In this document: piece by piece, positions 24,778 through 33,890 of the stretch
How positions within the stretch are numbered: the first letter of the stretch is position 1
Layout: each line of letters opens with the position of its first letter
From: Oscillospiraceae bacterium
GTDB taxonomy: Bacteria; Bacillota; Clostridia; Oscillospirales; Oscillospiraceae
Reading direction: 5' to 3'
Assembly: GCA_020025655.1 (NCBI GenBank)
Contig: JAHHRR010000008.1
Location: forward strand, 1 to 57,039
Length of the DNA stretch: 57,039 nt
Made by a program: the position numbers and the translations under genes
The notes under the pieces: model-generated
What the model was told of the DNA's origin: nothing
What the model saw: only the letters and a program-made list of their open reading frames with translations
Databases searched by the model: none

Positions 24778-25560
24778 ATGGAAGTACAGAAATTCAGGCA
24801 GCAGATTTACGATGCTGCTGTGCCCGTTTTGAAAGGACGCACAGTCACCGACCTTGTAATCGGCATATCCATGCTGGCTGTTGAGCTGGATAAAAAGGAT
24901 ATTGCGGTTTCCTATGTGCTGAGGGATGAGCTTCCCGGCGGCTGCTCAATTTTCAGCTACGCATCAAGAGCAGTCGGCATGAGCGCAGACGAGGTCGCTT
25001 TATGGTTCGTAAACGGTTCCGACGATGTTCAGCGTTCCATCGGCGGTGCTGTTTTGACTGCCGCAAGCCATGCTCTTGAGCTTAAAGACACCCCCGAATC
25101 GGGAAAGCCTTTTGATGTGGCACTTTCAGAGGGTGACACCGTCGGCATGATAGGCAATATACACCCGGTTGCAATGCAGCTTAAAAACAGCGGATGCCGA
25201 ATGATAATCTTCGATAAAGGCAGCTGCAAAAACGGCAATGAAGCTGAAAACATCTACCCGATGCAGATGCAGGCAGAGCTTCTGCCCAAGTGCGACGTGG
25301 TATTTTTAAGCGGTACAACCACTATAAACGGTACAGCCGCTTCACTTACCGAGCTGTGCAGCAGTGCCAGAGAAATTGTTCTTTTAGGCTCCAGCGTACC
25401 TATGATACCTGACGGATTTAAAGGTACAAACGTAAGTATTCTCGCCGGCAGCTGGTGGCGGTACGAGGATAAGGATATTATTTTCAAGCTGATCTCTCAG
25501 GCCGCAGGCATGAAGGATCTCAGTAAATTTGCCGTAAAAAAGAACGTCAGAATAAAATAG
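24778..25560 (+). CDS. DUF4213/DUF364 putative heavy-metal chelation protein
   Basis: A 260-residue soluble protein of the DUF4213-DUF364 type: an N-terminal enolase-like region, and a C-terminal Rossmann-like region with VGMIGNIHPVAMQLK, CDVVFLSGTTTINGT and IVLLGSSVPMIP. The family is predicted to bind metals and often sits beside metal or chelate ABC transporters. Here it follows the FecBCD-type importer and the molybdenum locus, so handling of molybdate, tungstate or another metal complex is a reasonable guess. ACGGAGG precedes the ATG. Single gene between its own promoter and a strong terminator. Confidence 0.82.
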   Translation: MEVQKFRQQIYDAAVPVLKGRTVTDLVIGISMLAVELDKKDIAVSYVLRDELPGGCSIFSYASRAVGMSADEVALWFVNGSDDVQRSIGGAVLTAASHALELKDTPESGKPFDVALSEGDTVGMIGNIHPVAMQLKNSGCRMIIFDKGSCKNGNEAENIYPMQMQAELLPKCDVVFLSGTTTINGTAASLTELCSSAREIVLLGSSVPMIPDGFKGTNVSILAGSWWRYEDKDIIFKLISQAAGMKDLSKFAVKKNVRIK

Positions 25561-25610
25561 TTTAAAAATTCCCTCTGTACACAGCAGAGGGCAGGTTCCT
25601 TAATATGCTG

Positions 25611-25650
25611 AAATCCCCTTATGCAGGAATATCTGCACAAGGGGATTTTT
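25611..25650. terminator. Strong bidirectional terminator
   Basis: A 16-base stem with one mismatch (25611-25626 with 25633-25648, AAATCCCCTT core) followed by T-runs on both strands. A second small hairpin (CCCTCTG, 25571-25591) lies just before it. It separates the DUF364 gene and the convergent MATE gene. Confidence 0.85.
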
Positions 25651-25656
25651 ACGTTT

Positions 25657-27021
25657 TCAGTTTTCGCTGAACCTGAGCTTCAGTTTTTTCACTCCGAAGA
25701 AGTACATAGGAATTAAGAATAAATCCGCCAGCAGCCATGCCGCAGGATTTGCAAAGCAGACTGCGGAAAATCCGAACACCGGAACCAGCAGCATCGCAAC
25801 ACACGCTCTGCCTGCCAGCTCCAGCACTCCTGCAAGGATTGCCAGATTGGAGTATCCCATTCCCTGAACAGCAAAGCGGAACAGATTAACGCACAGCAAA
25901 AGCACATAATTATAGGAATTGATAAGCAGGAACTTCTGTCCGTATTCTATAATCTGTTCTGTCTGGGTTTCAGCGGGATCAAGGAACAGGCGGATAAAAT
26001 CCTCACCCAGCAGAGCCACGATGCCCAGTGCAAGCACACAATAAGCTGCACCCATAATGAAATTCACCTTTGCTCCCTTATGTACTCTGCTTATATCGCC
26101 TGCGCCCACATTCTGCCCCGTATAGGTTGCAGATGCGATTCCGATAGCATCAAAGGGCGTTACAATAAGTGCCTGTACTCTGTTTGCCGCAGTAACCGCC
26201 GCCATAGAGGTCGCACCCAGAACATTAACCGCACTTTGCAGTATTGTGCATCCCACAGCAGTAATTGTATACTGCAGGCCCATAGGCACTCCCATGGAGA
26301 GAAGCCTTCCCGACTCGATTTTACGCAGTTTCATATCATCCCTGCTCAGATGCAGTATGGGATAGCTTTTGCAGATATATAAGAAGCACAGAATTCCCGA
26401 TACCATCTGTGATATAACCGTAGCCCATGCCGCACCTGCAACGCCCATTTCTGCCCAGAGTATGAGTGCAAGATCAAGGACAATGTTAAGCAGGCTTGAA
26501 AACAGCAGAAAATACAGCGGAACCTTGGAGTTTCCAAGGGAGCGGATTATTCCTGACAGCACGTTATAGAGAATCATTGACGGAATACCGAGAAAGATTA
26601 TGAAAATGTAGGTGTAGGCATAATAAAAGGTGTCTTCCGGTGTATGCATCCATGTGAGAATCTTTCCGCAGAGCAGGCACACCACAACAGTAATCACCAC
26701 CGAAAATGCGACGCTCAGCCACACAATGTTTCCCACAATTCTGCGAAGTCCCGGATAGTCCTTCTGCCCGAACTTCTGTGCAACAGGAATGGCAAAGCCT
26801 GAGCAGATTCCGGAGCAGAATCCAAGTATCAGGAAATTTATAGATGCGGTGGAGCCTACGCCTGCCAGCGCCACAACGCCCAGAAATTTTCCTACAACCA
26901 TAGTGTCTATCATGCCGTAAAACTGCTGAAATGCAAGTCCAAGCAGAAGCGGCAGTGTGAATGCCCAGAGTATCTTAAACGGCGATCCCTCTGTCATACT
27001 TTTTGTATTATTTTCTGTCAT
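25657..27021 (-). CDS. MATE family multidrug/cation antiporter
   Basis: A 454-residue membrane protein with about twelve helices and MATE-type features: the opening GSPFKILWAFTLPLLLGLAFQQFYGMIDTMVVGKFLG, a repeat-like second half starting LLSMGVPMGLQYTITAVGCTILQ, and IGIASATYTGQNVGAGD. MATE proteins expel drugs or metabolites in exchange for sodium or protons. The ATG at 27021 was chosen over longer in-frame starts because GAGG is seven bases upstream and the protein then has the usual length. Its leader contains a terminator-like hairpin (see 27037-27060). Substrate unknown. Confidence 0.92.
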   Translation of the reverse strand: MTENNTKSMTEGSPFKILWAFTLPLLLGLAFQQFYGMIDTMVVGKFLGVVALAGVGSTASINFLILGFCSGICSGFAIPVAQKFGQKDYPGLRRIVGNIVWLSVAFSVVITVVVCLLCGKILTWMHTPEDTFYYAYTYIFIIFLGIPSMILYNVLSGIIRSLGNSKVPLYFLLFSSLLNIVLDLALILWAEMGVAGAAWATVISQMVSGILCFLYICKSYPILHLSRDDMKLRKIESGRLLSMGVPMGLQYTITAVGCTILQSAVNVLGATSMAAVTAANRVQALIVTPFDAIGIASATYTGQNVGAGDISRVHKGAKVNFIMGAAYCVLALGIVALLGEDFIRLFLDPAETQTEQIIEYGQKFLLINSYNYVLLLCVNLFRFAVQGMGYSNLAILAGVLELAGRACVAMLLVPVFGFSAVCFANPAAWLLADLFLIPMYFFGVKKLKLRFSEN

Positions 27022-27036
27022 CATTAACCTCGAATA

Positions 27037-27060
27037 AAAAACTGCCCTGTATATCAGGGC
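27037..27060 (-). promoter_or_regulatory. Terminator-like hairpin at the very 5' end of the MATE transcript
   Basis: GCCCTG (27044-27049) pairs with CAGGGC (27055-27060), and on the minus strand the stem is followed by a six-T run. It lies immediately after the predicted transcription start (about 27062) and before the ribosome site, so it is either an attenuator or a 5' protective stem. Confidence 0.5.
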
Positions 27061-27068
27061 GTTTGCTG

Positions 27069-27097
27069 AGTATAGCACAAATGATTTTTTATTGAAA
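27069..27097 (-). promoter_or_regulatory. Promoter of the MATE gene
   Basis: On the minus strand TTTCAA (27097-27092), a 17-base spacer, and TATACT (27074-27069). The rest of the 305-base gap between MATE and the kinase gene holds only the hairpins listed here. Confidence 0.6.
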
Positions 27098-27286
27098 GCA
27101 TATTTCTCAAGTTTTTCTAATATTCTCCACAAGCTTATGTGTGTTTCTGCTGTAACCTGCAGATAAAGCAGAAAAGGCCTTACCTCTATCATCGGAGTGA
27201 TACGGCGGCCGTATTCTGCAGCATATTTAAAGTTTCGCCTGAACAGATATTATTTCTCATAAAACTTCCTTATCGGGGGGCTGCTG

Positions 27287-27322
27287 AAAAAAGCCGGAAA
27301 TACAGCTTTCCGGCTTTTTATT
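27287..27322 (-). terminator. Terminator of the LytTR two-component operon
   Basis: A 13-base-pair stem (AAAAAGCCGGAAA, 27288-27300 with 27307-27319) and flanking A and T runs, just after the kinase stop on the minus strand. Confidence 0.85.
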
Positions 27323-27326
27323 TTCA

Positions 27327-28598
27327 TTATTTAATTTCAGTAGGTATGCTTACTATAAGCTCAAATTTTCTGTCCTTTGCGCCGGCCTCCAGTACGCCTC
27401 CGTATCTCGACACGATTTCCCGCATACCTGCAAGTCCCAGACCATGAAGCTTTTTATCTTTTTTTGTTGTGCTGAGATCATTGTAAACCTCACCGTCCGC
27501 AGAGTTTTCAACACGAAGCATAAATAAGCTCTTCTCAACCTTACAGCGAACAGAAACCCGCTTTTCCCCGGACATTCGGGCCGCTTCCACTGCGTTATCA
27601 AGAGCGTTTCCAAACAATGCGCATAGGTCGGTATCTGCCATCGGAAGCACAGGCGGCAAATTGATTTTTATATCCGCTGCAATTCCGCACTGTTCCATTT
27701 CCTTACATTTTGACGACACAACCACATTGACAATCTCATTTTCACACATACGCTGTGAGCCGTGCAAAGCCTGCGAATCGGTAAGCTCTTGAATATACCT
27801 GTACGCTTTTTCCGTTTCATCCTGCTCCAGAAGTCCCGAAACTGCGGTCAGGTGGTTTCGCAGGTCATGCCTGAGAGTGCGCACCTGCGTCTGTTCCCGC
27901 TGTAAGCCCTGATAATATACCTCCCGCATTTCTGCAAGAGCAGCGGCCTGCGCTTTTGTCTCATAATCTGCAAGCACAAGTATACTGCTGAGCAGTACCA
28001 CTGAGGAAAGCAGAGACAGCGGCAGTATTACAGACCCCTGAAAGAGGTTCAGGCTGTCGAGCAGCACGGATTCCGGCATCCAGTAGGCAGGGAGAATGAG
28101 AACGGACAGCACCGCAAAGGGCAGTATGGTAAGCGCTGCGCAAAGCTTCCACAGCCGGTGGGGAAGCTTTATGGTTTTTTTAATGTGCCTTGAAAAAAGC
28201 AGATAAAAAAGCCCGAACATCAGCGGACGGGCAAGCTGTGTAAAGAAACCATAGGCTCCGAAACGGTTTAAGGGTATAAGGAAGTTATCTGCTATGGCGC
28301 ATACAGACATGATAAAGCAGAAGAACAGCCCGCCCACCGTAATTCTTCCCAGAATATCGCCGGCAGTTGCAATAAGAAAGCCCGCCATATAAAAGGGCAG
28401 AGTCATGGCAAAGTTATTGTCACCTATCCAGATTATCATGCAGCTTGTCAGCGTAAGGGTTATATAAAGCAGGATCTTCAACAGGCGCTTTTCCTTTACC
28501 GCCGTGAAGCCCCGACAAAGCCGATAGAGGAAAAAGCCGTTCAGCGCCGCTAACAGTAAATAAGTGCTGTAATATAAAACACTGCGTATTATCTGCAT
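27327..28598 (-). CDS. Sensor histidine kinase, GHKL type (AgrC/LytS-like)
   Basis: 423 residues: about six N-terminal membrane helices (1-200), a coiled linker, then the phosphoacceptor His in VRTLRHDLRNHLTAVSGLL and a GHKL ATPase with N box LFGNALDNAVEAA and a glycine box HGLGLAGMREIV. This is the layout of peptide-sensing kinases such as AgrC, which signal to LytTR regulators; the matching regulator is 7 bases upstream in the same operon. It may sense a peptide or membrane stress and control the divergent ABC transporter. Ligand unknown. Confidence 0.9.
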   Translation of the reverse strand: MQIIRSVLYYSTYLLLAALNGFFLYRLCRGFTAVKEKRLLKILLYITLTLTSCMIIWIGDNNFAMTLPFYMAGFLIATAGDILGRITVGGLFFCFIMSVCAIADNFLIPLNRFGAYGFFTQLARPLMFGLFYLLFSRHIKKTIKLPHRLWKLCAALTILPFAVLSVLILPAYWMPESVLLDSLNLFQGSVILPLSLLSSVVLLSSILVLADYETKAQAAALAEMREVYYQGLQREQTQVRTLRHDLRNHLTAVSGLLEQDETEKAYRYIQELTDSQALHGSQRMCENEIVNVVVSSKCKEMEQCGIAADIKINLPPVLPMADTDLCALFGNALDNAVEAARMSGEKRVSVRCKVEKSLFMLRVENSADGEVYNDLSTTKKDKKLHGLGLAGMREIVSRYGGVLEAGAKDRKFELIVSIPTEIK

Positions 28599-28605
28599 AA
28601 GCCTG

Positions 28606-29319
28606 TTATTCCTCCAGTGCGTTTCGTGTCAGTGCGAGCAAAGCTTTCTGATGACAGGAACGGCTGATCGGCAGGGTTTTCTCCCCTACCTGTATCTCAG
28701 TGCCGCATATCTGCCGTATGGCTTCGGTTCGCACAAGATATCGCTGATGAATACGGACAAAGCCTGCATTTTCAAGCTCCCGCTCCACCTCGTCCAGCTT
28801 TCCGTAAAAGCTGTAACTGCGGTTTTCGGTTACACAATTCACCTTTCGGCGGTCGGATTCAAAATACAGTATCTCCTTATAGGGAATACGATACCATGTC
28901 TCTCCGCTGTGGCAGGAATATACCTGTTCTGCGTCCCTGCCCAGCTTTGTAAGTGTCCGGGAAATCACATTTTCCAGCTGATCCGGTTTTGCGGGCTTCA
29001 TCAGATAGCCCAGTGCATCCACTCCGTAGCCGTCGAACACATACTCCGAAAATCCGGTAACAAAAACAATCTGTAAATAGCTGTTACTCTCCCTCAGCCT
29101 CTTTGCAGTCTCCATACCGCTGAGCTTTCCCATTTCGATATCCAAAAACAGCAGGTCGATTTCATTCTGATGATGCTCAAACCACCGGAGAAGAGTTTCT
29201 CCGGATGAAAACTCCAGGATTTTATGACTGATATTCCGATTTTCCAGAATATTCTCCAGCATCCAGTGAAGGCTCAGCCTGTTCTCCTGACTGTCATCAC
29301 AAACTGCAACTGAAAGCAT
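28606..29319 (-). CDS. LytTR-family response regulator (AgrA/LytR type)
   Basis: 237 residues. The receiver domain has the acidic pair CDDS near 7-10, phosphoacceptor Asp60 in LLFLDIEMG and Lys in YLMKPAKPDQ. The C-terminal LytTR DNA-binding domain has ILYFESDRRKVNCVTENRSYSFYGKLDEVE and FVRIHQRYLVR. AGAGGT precedes the ATG at 29319. It is co-transcribed with the kinase and diverges from the BceAB-like genes. The 200-base gap between them holds GTAAAAT-type repeats that could be its site (inference). Confidence 0.93.
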   Translation of the reverse strand: MLSVAVCDDSQENRLSLHWMLENILENRNISHKILEFSSGETLLRWFEHHQNEIDLLFLDIEMGKLSGMETAKRLRESNSYLQIVFVTGFSEYVFDGYGVDALGYLMKPAKPDQLENVISRTLTKLGRDAEQVYSCHSGETWYRIPYKEILYFESDRRKVNCVTENRSYSFYGKLDEVERELENAGFVRIHQRYLVRTEAIRQICGTEIQVGEKTLPISRSCHQKALLALTRNALEE

Positions 29320-29519
29320 TCTGCGTACCTCTTTCGTCCTTGATGATTACTCCGATTTTACCATAAAGCCTGATAATCGTAAAACCAAATTTTACAGGAA
29401 AACTGCTGTTTATGACACTCCGTTTCAAAGCTTTACATCCTATATGCCGAGGATTACCGCCCCTGTTGCAGCTCGTTTCCCGCTCTGTTATTTTGAAGTC
29501 AGAAGAAAGGAGCGATACT

Positions 29520-30272
29520 ATGCTGTCTGTTCAAAATCTGCATAAATCCTACAAAGTAGGAAACGAGAAATATGAGGTGCTGAAAGGCGTTTCACTGGAG
29601 GTACGGCAAGGTGAGTTTGTGGGTGTTATGGGGCCTTCCGGTTCGGGTAAATCCACACTTTTGAACTGTATTTCCTGCTATATTCCATCAGATTCCGGAA
29701 AAATCAAACTGGGAGATACCGATCTTGCTTCTCTCAGCGAGGAGAGCATGGCCCATGTCCGCAATGAAAAGCTGGGCTTTGTGTTTCAGGACTTTCTGCT
29801 TCTGGACGGTCTGAGTATTAAAGACAATATCATGCTGCCCCGCATCATCGGCGGTAAAATCACCCCTTCAATGGAGGAAAGCGCCGATATGCTCTGTGAG
29901 CTTTTCGGAATTTCCCACATTAAAAACAAGTATCCTGCCGATGTATCAGGCGGTGAGCGGCAGCGTACCGCTGTTGCCCGTGCTCTTATCAACAGCCCTG
30001 AGCTTATTCTGGCAGACGAGCCTACCGGAAATCTGGATTCAAAATCTGCCCGAACGGTCATTGATGCTTTTCTCCGTGCAAAAAACGAGCTGTCTGCCAC
30101 AATCTTTATGGTGACGCACGACTCCTTTGCCGCAAGCTTCTGCGATCGGGTTATAATCCTGAAAGACGGCAATGTCCGCAGGTCGCTTCTGCACGGGAGT
30201 AAGGAGCGCAGAGAATTTCAGGATGATCTGCTGGACACAATCCGTGAGCTGAGCGAGGTGACGGGCGAATGA
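29520..30272 (+). CDS. BceA/LolD-like ABC ATP-binding protein
   Basis: A 250-residue ATPase of the MacB/BceA group: Walker A GPSGSGKST near 39, Q loop VFQDFLLL, signature VSGGERQR, Walker B LILADEPTGNLD, switch His in VTHDSFAASF. AAGGAG precedes the ATG at 29520, which is preferred to an upstream in-frame ATG at 29412. It overlaps the permease start (ATGA). BceAB-type systems remove or sense peptide antibiotics that target lipid II cycle intermediates; the target here is not known. Confidence 0.92.
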   Translation: MLSVQNLHKSYKVGNEKYEVLKGVSLEVRQGEFVGVMGPSGSGKSTLLNCISCYIPSDSGKIKLGDTDLASLSEESMAHVRNEKLGFVFQDFLLLDGLSIKDNIMLPRIIGGKITPSMEESADMLCELFGISHIKNKYPADVSGGERQRTAVARALINSPELILADEPTGNLDSKSARTVIDAFLRAKNELSATIFMVTHDSFAASFCDRVIILKDGNVRRSLLHGSKERREFQDDLLDTIRELSEVTGE

Positions 30273-32380
30273 AGGAACTGAACGGAGTTTTTTCCGCCCT
30301 TCGTAAAAGAGGGAAAAGTCAGTATAAGCTGCTTTGCGGCTGTATGTTCTTCTCAAGCCTGCTTATTACTGCCTTCTGCATGATGATGTATTCCCCTACT
30401 GTGCAGAACACTCTGCCTGAGGGCGGCGATTCCCGCAAGCAGGTAATGATGATTTTTGTACTGGCTGTCATTGGCTGTGCTGCTTTTTCCGTCTATGCAG
30501 CCGGACTTTTCTTCCGCTATAAATCACGGGAAACGGGGGTATTTCTGGCACTGGGTTTCAGCAGGAAAGCTCTGGGACGGCAAATGCGGCGTGAATTGCT
30601 GGGCATGGCTTTTGCCTCCTGCGGTGCAGGACTCCTTTTGGGAACGCCTTTATGCTGGATTGTATGGTTCATTCTGCGTTTTACTTTAATTGATACGCCG
30701 GAAATGGCGCTGATTTTTGACCTGCGTGCATACATCATTCCGCTTATATTCATGTTATTTGTGTCAGCCGCACTTCTGCTTATGCAGCGCCGTTTTCTCT
30801 TACGGGTCAATGTTCTGGATATCATTCAGGAGAGCCATCGGGCAGAGCCTGTCGGTACTGTTCCCCGCCGGTATGGCTGGGGAGGAATTCTGCTGATAAT
30901 ACTGGGCGGTCTGCTGGGATATTTTACACCTGTATTCTGTGTACGGGTACTGCACTGGTACGCTCCCGAAATTTTCACCGCACCGTTTTATCTTCCTGCA
31001 CTTATAGGTCTTTACCGGGTTCTTCTTTATACTGTGGCAGGCGGCTGGAATCGGGGGAAAAAGCGATATTCCCACTTGATTGAAAGCAGCATGATGCAGT
31101 TTCAGGGTCGGCAGACTGTCCGCAATATGCTTGTTGTGACAGTGCTTGTGGCGGGCGCATACTTTGCCTCTTTCTATTCCCCCATGGCAGCCGCTCCGGG
31201 CAAGGCAGAGATTGCAAACCGCCCCATGGACTACAAATTTTTCTATCGTGCGGATCAGAATATGATCGGAAAATCCGACATAGAAACCCTGTCCGAAAAA
31301 TATGGAGTAACCATCAAAGACTATGTGGAAATGCCGTCGGCATCCCTTGCGGTGGACGGAAACCGATATATCGAATCAGACGGCCCGATAGGTACCACCT
31401 ATACCGAAAAATACACCAAAACCATGGCAGAGGCGTGCTTTACATCCGTGTCTGCATGGAACGCCCTCACCGGGGATAATCTGGCGTTAAAGTCAGGAGA
31501 AAGCGCCTCCACACTGGATTATTACAGTGATTTCAGTCAGATAAGCCTTGTAACCAATCCGGTAACAGGAAAAGAGCTTTCTGTAACAACCCTTGACGAA
31601 CCGCTTCCAAGTGATCTTTTTCGGGATATTCGGGTGCTGACGGATGCAGATTATGCCGCCATTACCGAGGGGCTTACGCCTGACTGGCAGGAGGTTCAGG
31701 TAGTATTTAACGCAGAGAATGACAGCTATGATTTTGCAAAAGAACTTTTCCACACGATTGTACAGCACTCCGGCACCGTGGCCGACCGTATTGACGGTTA
31801 TGACCGCATTGTGCGGGAAAATGAGATTGCAGACGGCAGGACTTATTTTCTCGACCCGGAAAGCCCCGAACGTGCAGAGCTGCCTGCTGTAAATCCCGCT
31901 AAGCCCGACAGTACCGATTACCGCATGAACTGGATGTATATGCCCAAATTCAGAGCTTTGGATGAAGGGGATTTTGTATCCAACTTTGCCGTATTTCTCA
32001 TGCTTTTCGTGTTTGTTGCTATCCTCTGCTTTGCGGCAGTGGCGGTTATACTCTACACCCGCAGCCAGACTCTGATGCTGATTAACGCATGGGTATATGA
32101 TGATCTTTACAAGCTGGGGGCTTCTCAGGCGTATCTGCGGAAAACAGCCAAAGGACAGATCAAACGAGTATTTCTGGCCCCGCTTGTCATCGGTACTTTG
32201 CTGATTACAGGTTTTTACATATTGATTTTAATGGGTAACGGCGGTGACGGGATGATCACTGCCGCTGAGCGCACAGGCTTTTTATACTGCCTGATTTTAG
32301 TGTCAGTTATGTCCGCAGCTTTTTATGCTCTGTATAGGGCAACAGTAAAAAAGGCATGGGAAACACTGCACATCAGCTGA
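30269..32380 (+). CDS. BceB-like FtsX-type ABC permease with large extracellular domain
   Basis: 703 residues in the BceB plan: membrane helices near 20-40, 55-75, 105-130, 145-170, 210-235, 240-260 and 285-310, an outside domain of about 260 residues (about 315-575), then three more helices (about 580-605, 645-670, 675-695). The FtsX core is visible in KSRETGVFLALGFSRKALGRQMRRE and its C-terminal copy INAWVYDDLYKLGASQAYLRKT. The big outer domain is the peptide-binding part in BceB. Unlike classic Bce modules, whose kinase is a BceS type, the adjacent kinase and regulator are of AgrC/LytTR type. Confidence 0.9.
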   Translation: MKELNGVFSALRKRGKSQYKLLCGCMFFSSLLITAFCMMMYSPTVQNTLPEGGDSRKQVMMIFVLAVIGCAAFSVYAAGLFFRYKSRETGVFLALGFSRKALGRQMRRELLGMAFASCGAGLLLGTPLCWIVWFILRFTLIDTPEMALIFDLRAYIIPLIFMLFVSAALLLMQRRFLLRVNVLDIIQESHRAEPVGTVPRRYGWGGILLIILGGLLGYFTPVFCVRVLHWYAPEIFTAPFYLPALIGLYRVLLYTVAGGWNRGKKRYSHLIESSMMQFQGRQTVRNMLVVTVLVAGAYFASFYSPMAAAPGKAEIANRPMDYKFFYRADQNMIGKSDIETLSEKYGVTIKDYVEMPSASLAVDGNRYIESDGPIGTTYTEKYTKTMAEACFTSVSAWNALTGDNLALKSGESASTLDYYSDFSQISLVTNPVTGKELSVTTLDEPLPSDLFRDIRVLTDADYAAITEGLTPDWQEVQVVFNAENDSYDFAKELFHTIVQHSGTVADRIDGYDRIVRENEIADGRTYFLDPESPERAELPAVNPAKPDSTDYRMNWMYMPKFRALDEGDFVSNFAVFLMLFVFVAILCFAAVAVILYTRSQTLMLINAWVYDDLYKLGASQAYLRKTAKGQIKRVFLAPLVIGTLLITGFYILILMGNGGDGMITAAERTGFLYCLILVSVMSAAFYALYRATVKKAWETLHIS

Positions 32381-32476
32381 CACTGCCAAAGGTTTTGTGA
32401 CCCGGCCTGAAATTGTGCTCATTGCAGCTATCATGCAGCAGCAATTATCCTTTTTCTCCCGTCAAAACGCACATAG

Positions 32477-32520
32477 AAAGGCACTGTATTTGCAGACTTT
32501 ACAAATACAGTGCCTTTTCT
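32477..32520. terminator. Bidirectional terminator between the BceB-like gene and galK
   Basis: A 16-base-pair perfect stem (32477-32492 with 32502-32517, core AAAGGCACTGTATTTG) with a 9-base loop, followed by T-rich sequence; convergent genes on both sides. Confidence 0.9.
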
Positions 32521-32552
32521 CATATTAAATTCCACTTAAAAATGCGCCGTTT

Positions 32553-33731
32553 TCAGCATTCTTCCAGAAGTATGCCGCCTTGGGGGCGGATTGAAAGTAC
32601 ACGACAGCTGCCGTCGCCCAGTGTTTTTTCTATTTCACTTTTAAATTTATCCAGCATATCGCAGGGTACAAACGCCTGAATTGTGCCTGCAAATCCTCCG
32701 CCGTGTACACGCACGGCACCTCTTCCTGCAAGCAGATGTTCTGCAAGGGAAAGTGCAAATGCCAATTCCTGTGCCGAGCTTCTGCCTTCGGGTATCACAT
32801 TCTGCAAAAGCATCCATGAAGAACGTCCGGACTGAGACACAAGGCTCAAGAACTCTTCAAAATTGCCGCTTTCAAGTGCAGCTGTCTGCTGTAAAACCCG
32901 TTTGTTTTCATTATAAACGTGAATTGCACGAAGCACCGCTCTGTCACCGGCAGCAGCCCTGACAGATGAAAGCTGTGCATAAAATTCATCCTCGGGCAGT
33001 TCCCTTAGAACACTCTTTCCGAAAAAGTCACACACCTTTTTTATCTCAGCCGGAATTGCAGCATAGCAGTCGGTAAGGTCTGCATGGTCTGCTCCCGAAT
33101 CAATGATGCAGAGGGCATATCCGCTGCGGGAAAAATCGAAATTTACAGGCTTAACAGCAGGTTTAGCAGACTCCGCAAAATCAATGGCTATAACATTGCC
33201 CGTTGCTGATGCCATCTGGTCCATAAGTCCGCAGGGCTTTCCGAAGTAAACATTCTCTGCATACTGACCTGCCATGGCAATTTCAGCCGCACTCAGCCCG
33301 CAGTCGCCCATATGATTCATAATAACGCCCATAAGCACCTCAAATGCTGCCGAAGAAGAAAGTCCGCTGCCGCTTAGAACATCCGAGGTAACATAGGCAT
33401 CAAATCCGCAGACACTGTGTCCAAGCCTTGAAAATGCCGCAGCGACGCCTCGCACAAGTGAGGCTGAAGTGCCGAATTCCCCTCTGTCCGGTTCAGACGG
33501 CGGAAGCGTAATTTCACAAAACGGATAGCCCTCGGAAAAAACACGGATGATATTCTCGCCGTTTGGCGCTGCCGCAGCTTTACTGTCAAGATTCACTGCC
33601 GCTGCAAGAACCACACCGTGCTGATGATCTGTGTGGTTCCCTCCAAGCTCTGTCCGTCCCGGAGCTGAAAAAATCCATTTCGGTTCTTTATTAAACTTTT
33701 CTTTAAAGCGAAGCTTCAGCGATTCATACAC
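32553..33731 (-). CDS. galK: Galactokinase (GHMP kinase family)
   Basis: 392 residues. The galactokinase signature is present as APGRTELGGNHTDHQHG (about 24-40), followed by the GHMP phosphate loop VTSDVLSGSGLSSSAAFEV and the third motif AVRVHGGGFAGTIQAFVP. It phosphorylates galactose to galactose-1-phosphate in the Leloir pathway. The start appears to be GTG at 33731 with GAGGGG about 11 bases upstream. It stands alone, without galT or galE nearby. The signature carries Thr-Glu-Leu-Gly-Gly-Asn where the classic enzyme has VNLIGEH, as in one branch of the family, so a related sugar kinase is possible. Confidence 0.88.
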   Translation of the reverse strand: MYESLKLRFKEKFNKEPKWIFSAPGRTELGGNHTDHQHGVVLAAAVNLDSKAAAAPNGENIIRVFSEGYPFCEITLPPSEPDRGEFGTSASLVRGVAAAFSRLGHSVCGFDAYVTSDVLSGSGLSSSAAFEVLMGVIMNHMGDCGLSAAEIAMAGQYAENVYFGKPCGLMDQMASATGNVIAIDFAESAKPAVKPVNFDFSRSGYALCIIDSGADHADLTDCYAAIPAEIKKVCDFFGKSVLRELPEDEFYAQLSSVRAAAGDRAVLRAIHVYNENKRVLQQTAALESGNFEEFLSLVSQSGRSSWMLLQNVIPEGRSSAQELAFALSLAEHLLAGRGAVRVHGGGFAGTIQAFVPCDMLDKFKSEIEKTLGDGSCRVLSIRPQGGILLEEC

Positions 33732-33823
33732 CGGATTTCACACCCTCGTTTTTGATAATTATGCTTTGCATTATATCACTGCTTTTTCCGCCAAACAACG
33801 ATGCAGGCATAAAACCCTGCTTT

Positions 33824-33867
33824 AAAATAATTCGGGGCCGCTCTCCCGCAGGAGAGCGACCCCGAAT
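33824..33867 (-). terminator. Terminator of the hsp20 gene
   Basis: Arms 33830-33846 and 33851-33867 (ATTCGGGGcCGCTCTCC) pair with one mismatch around a CGCA loop; on the minus strand TTATTTT follows. It ends the hsp20 transcript. Confidence 0.82.
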
Positions 33868-33890
33868 CTAAGCATATGATCTACCTGAAT

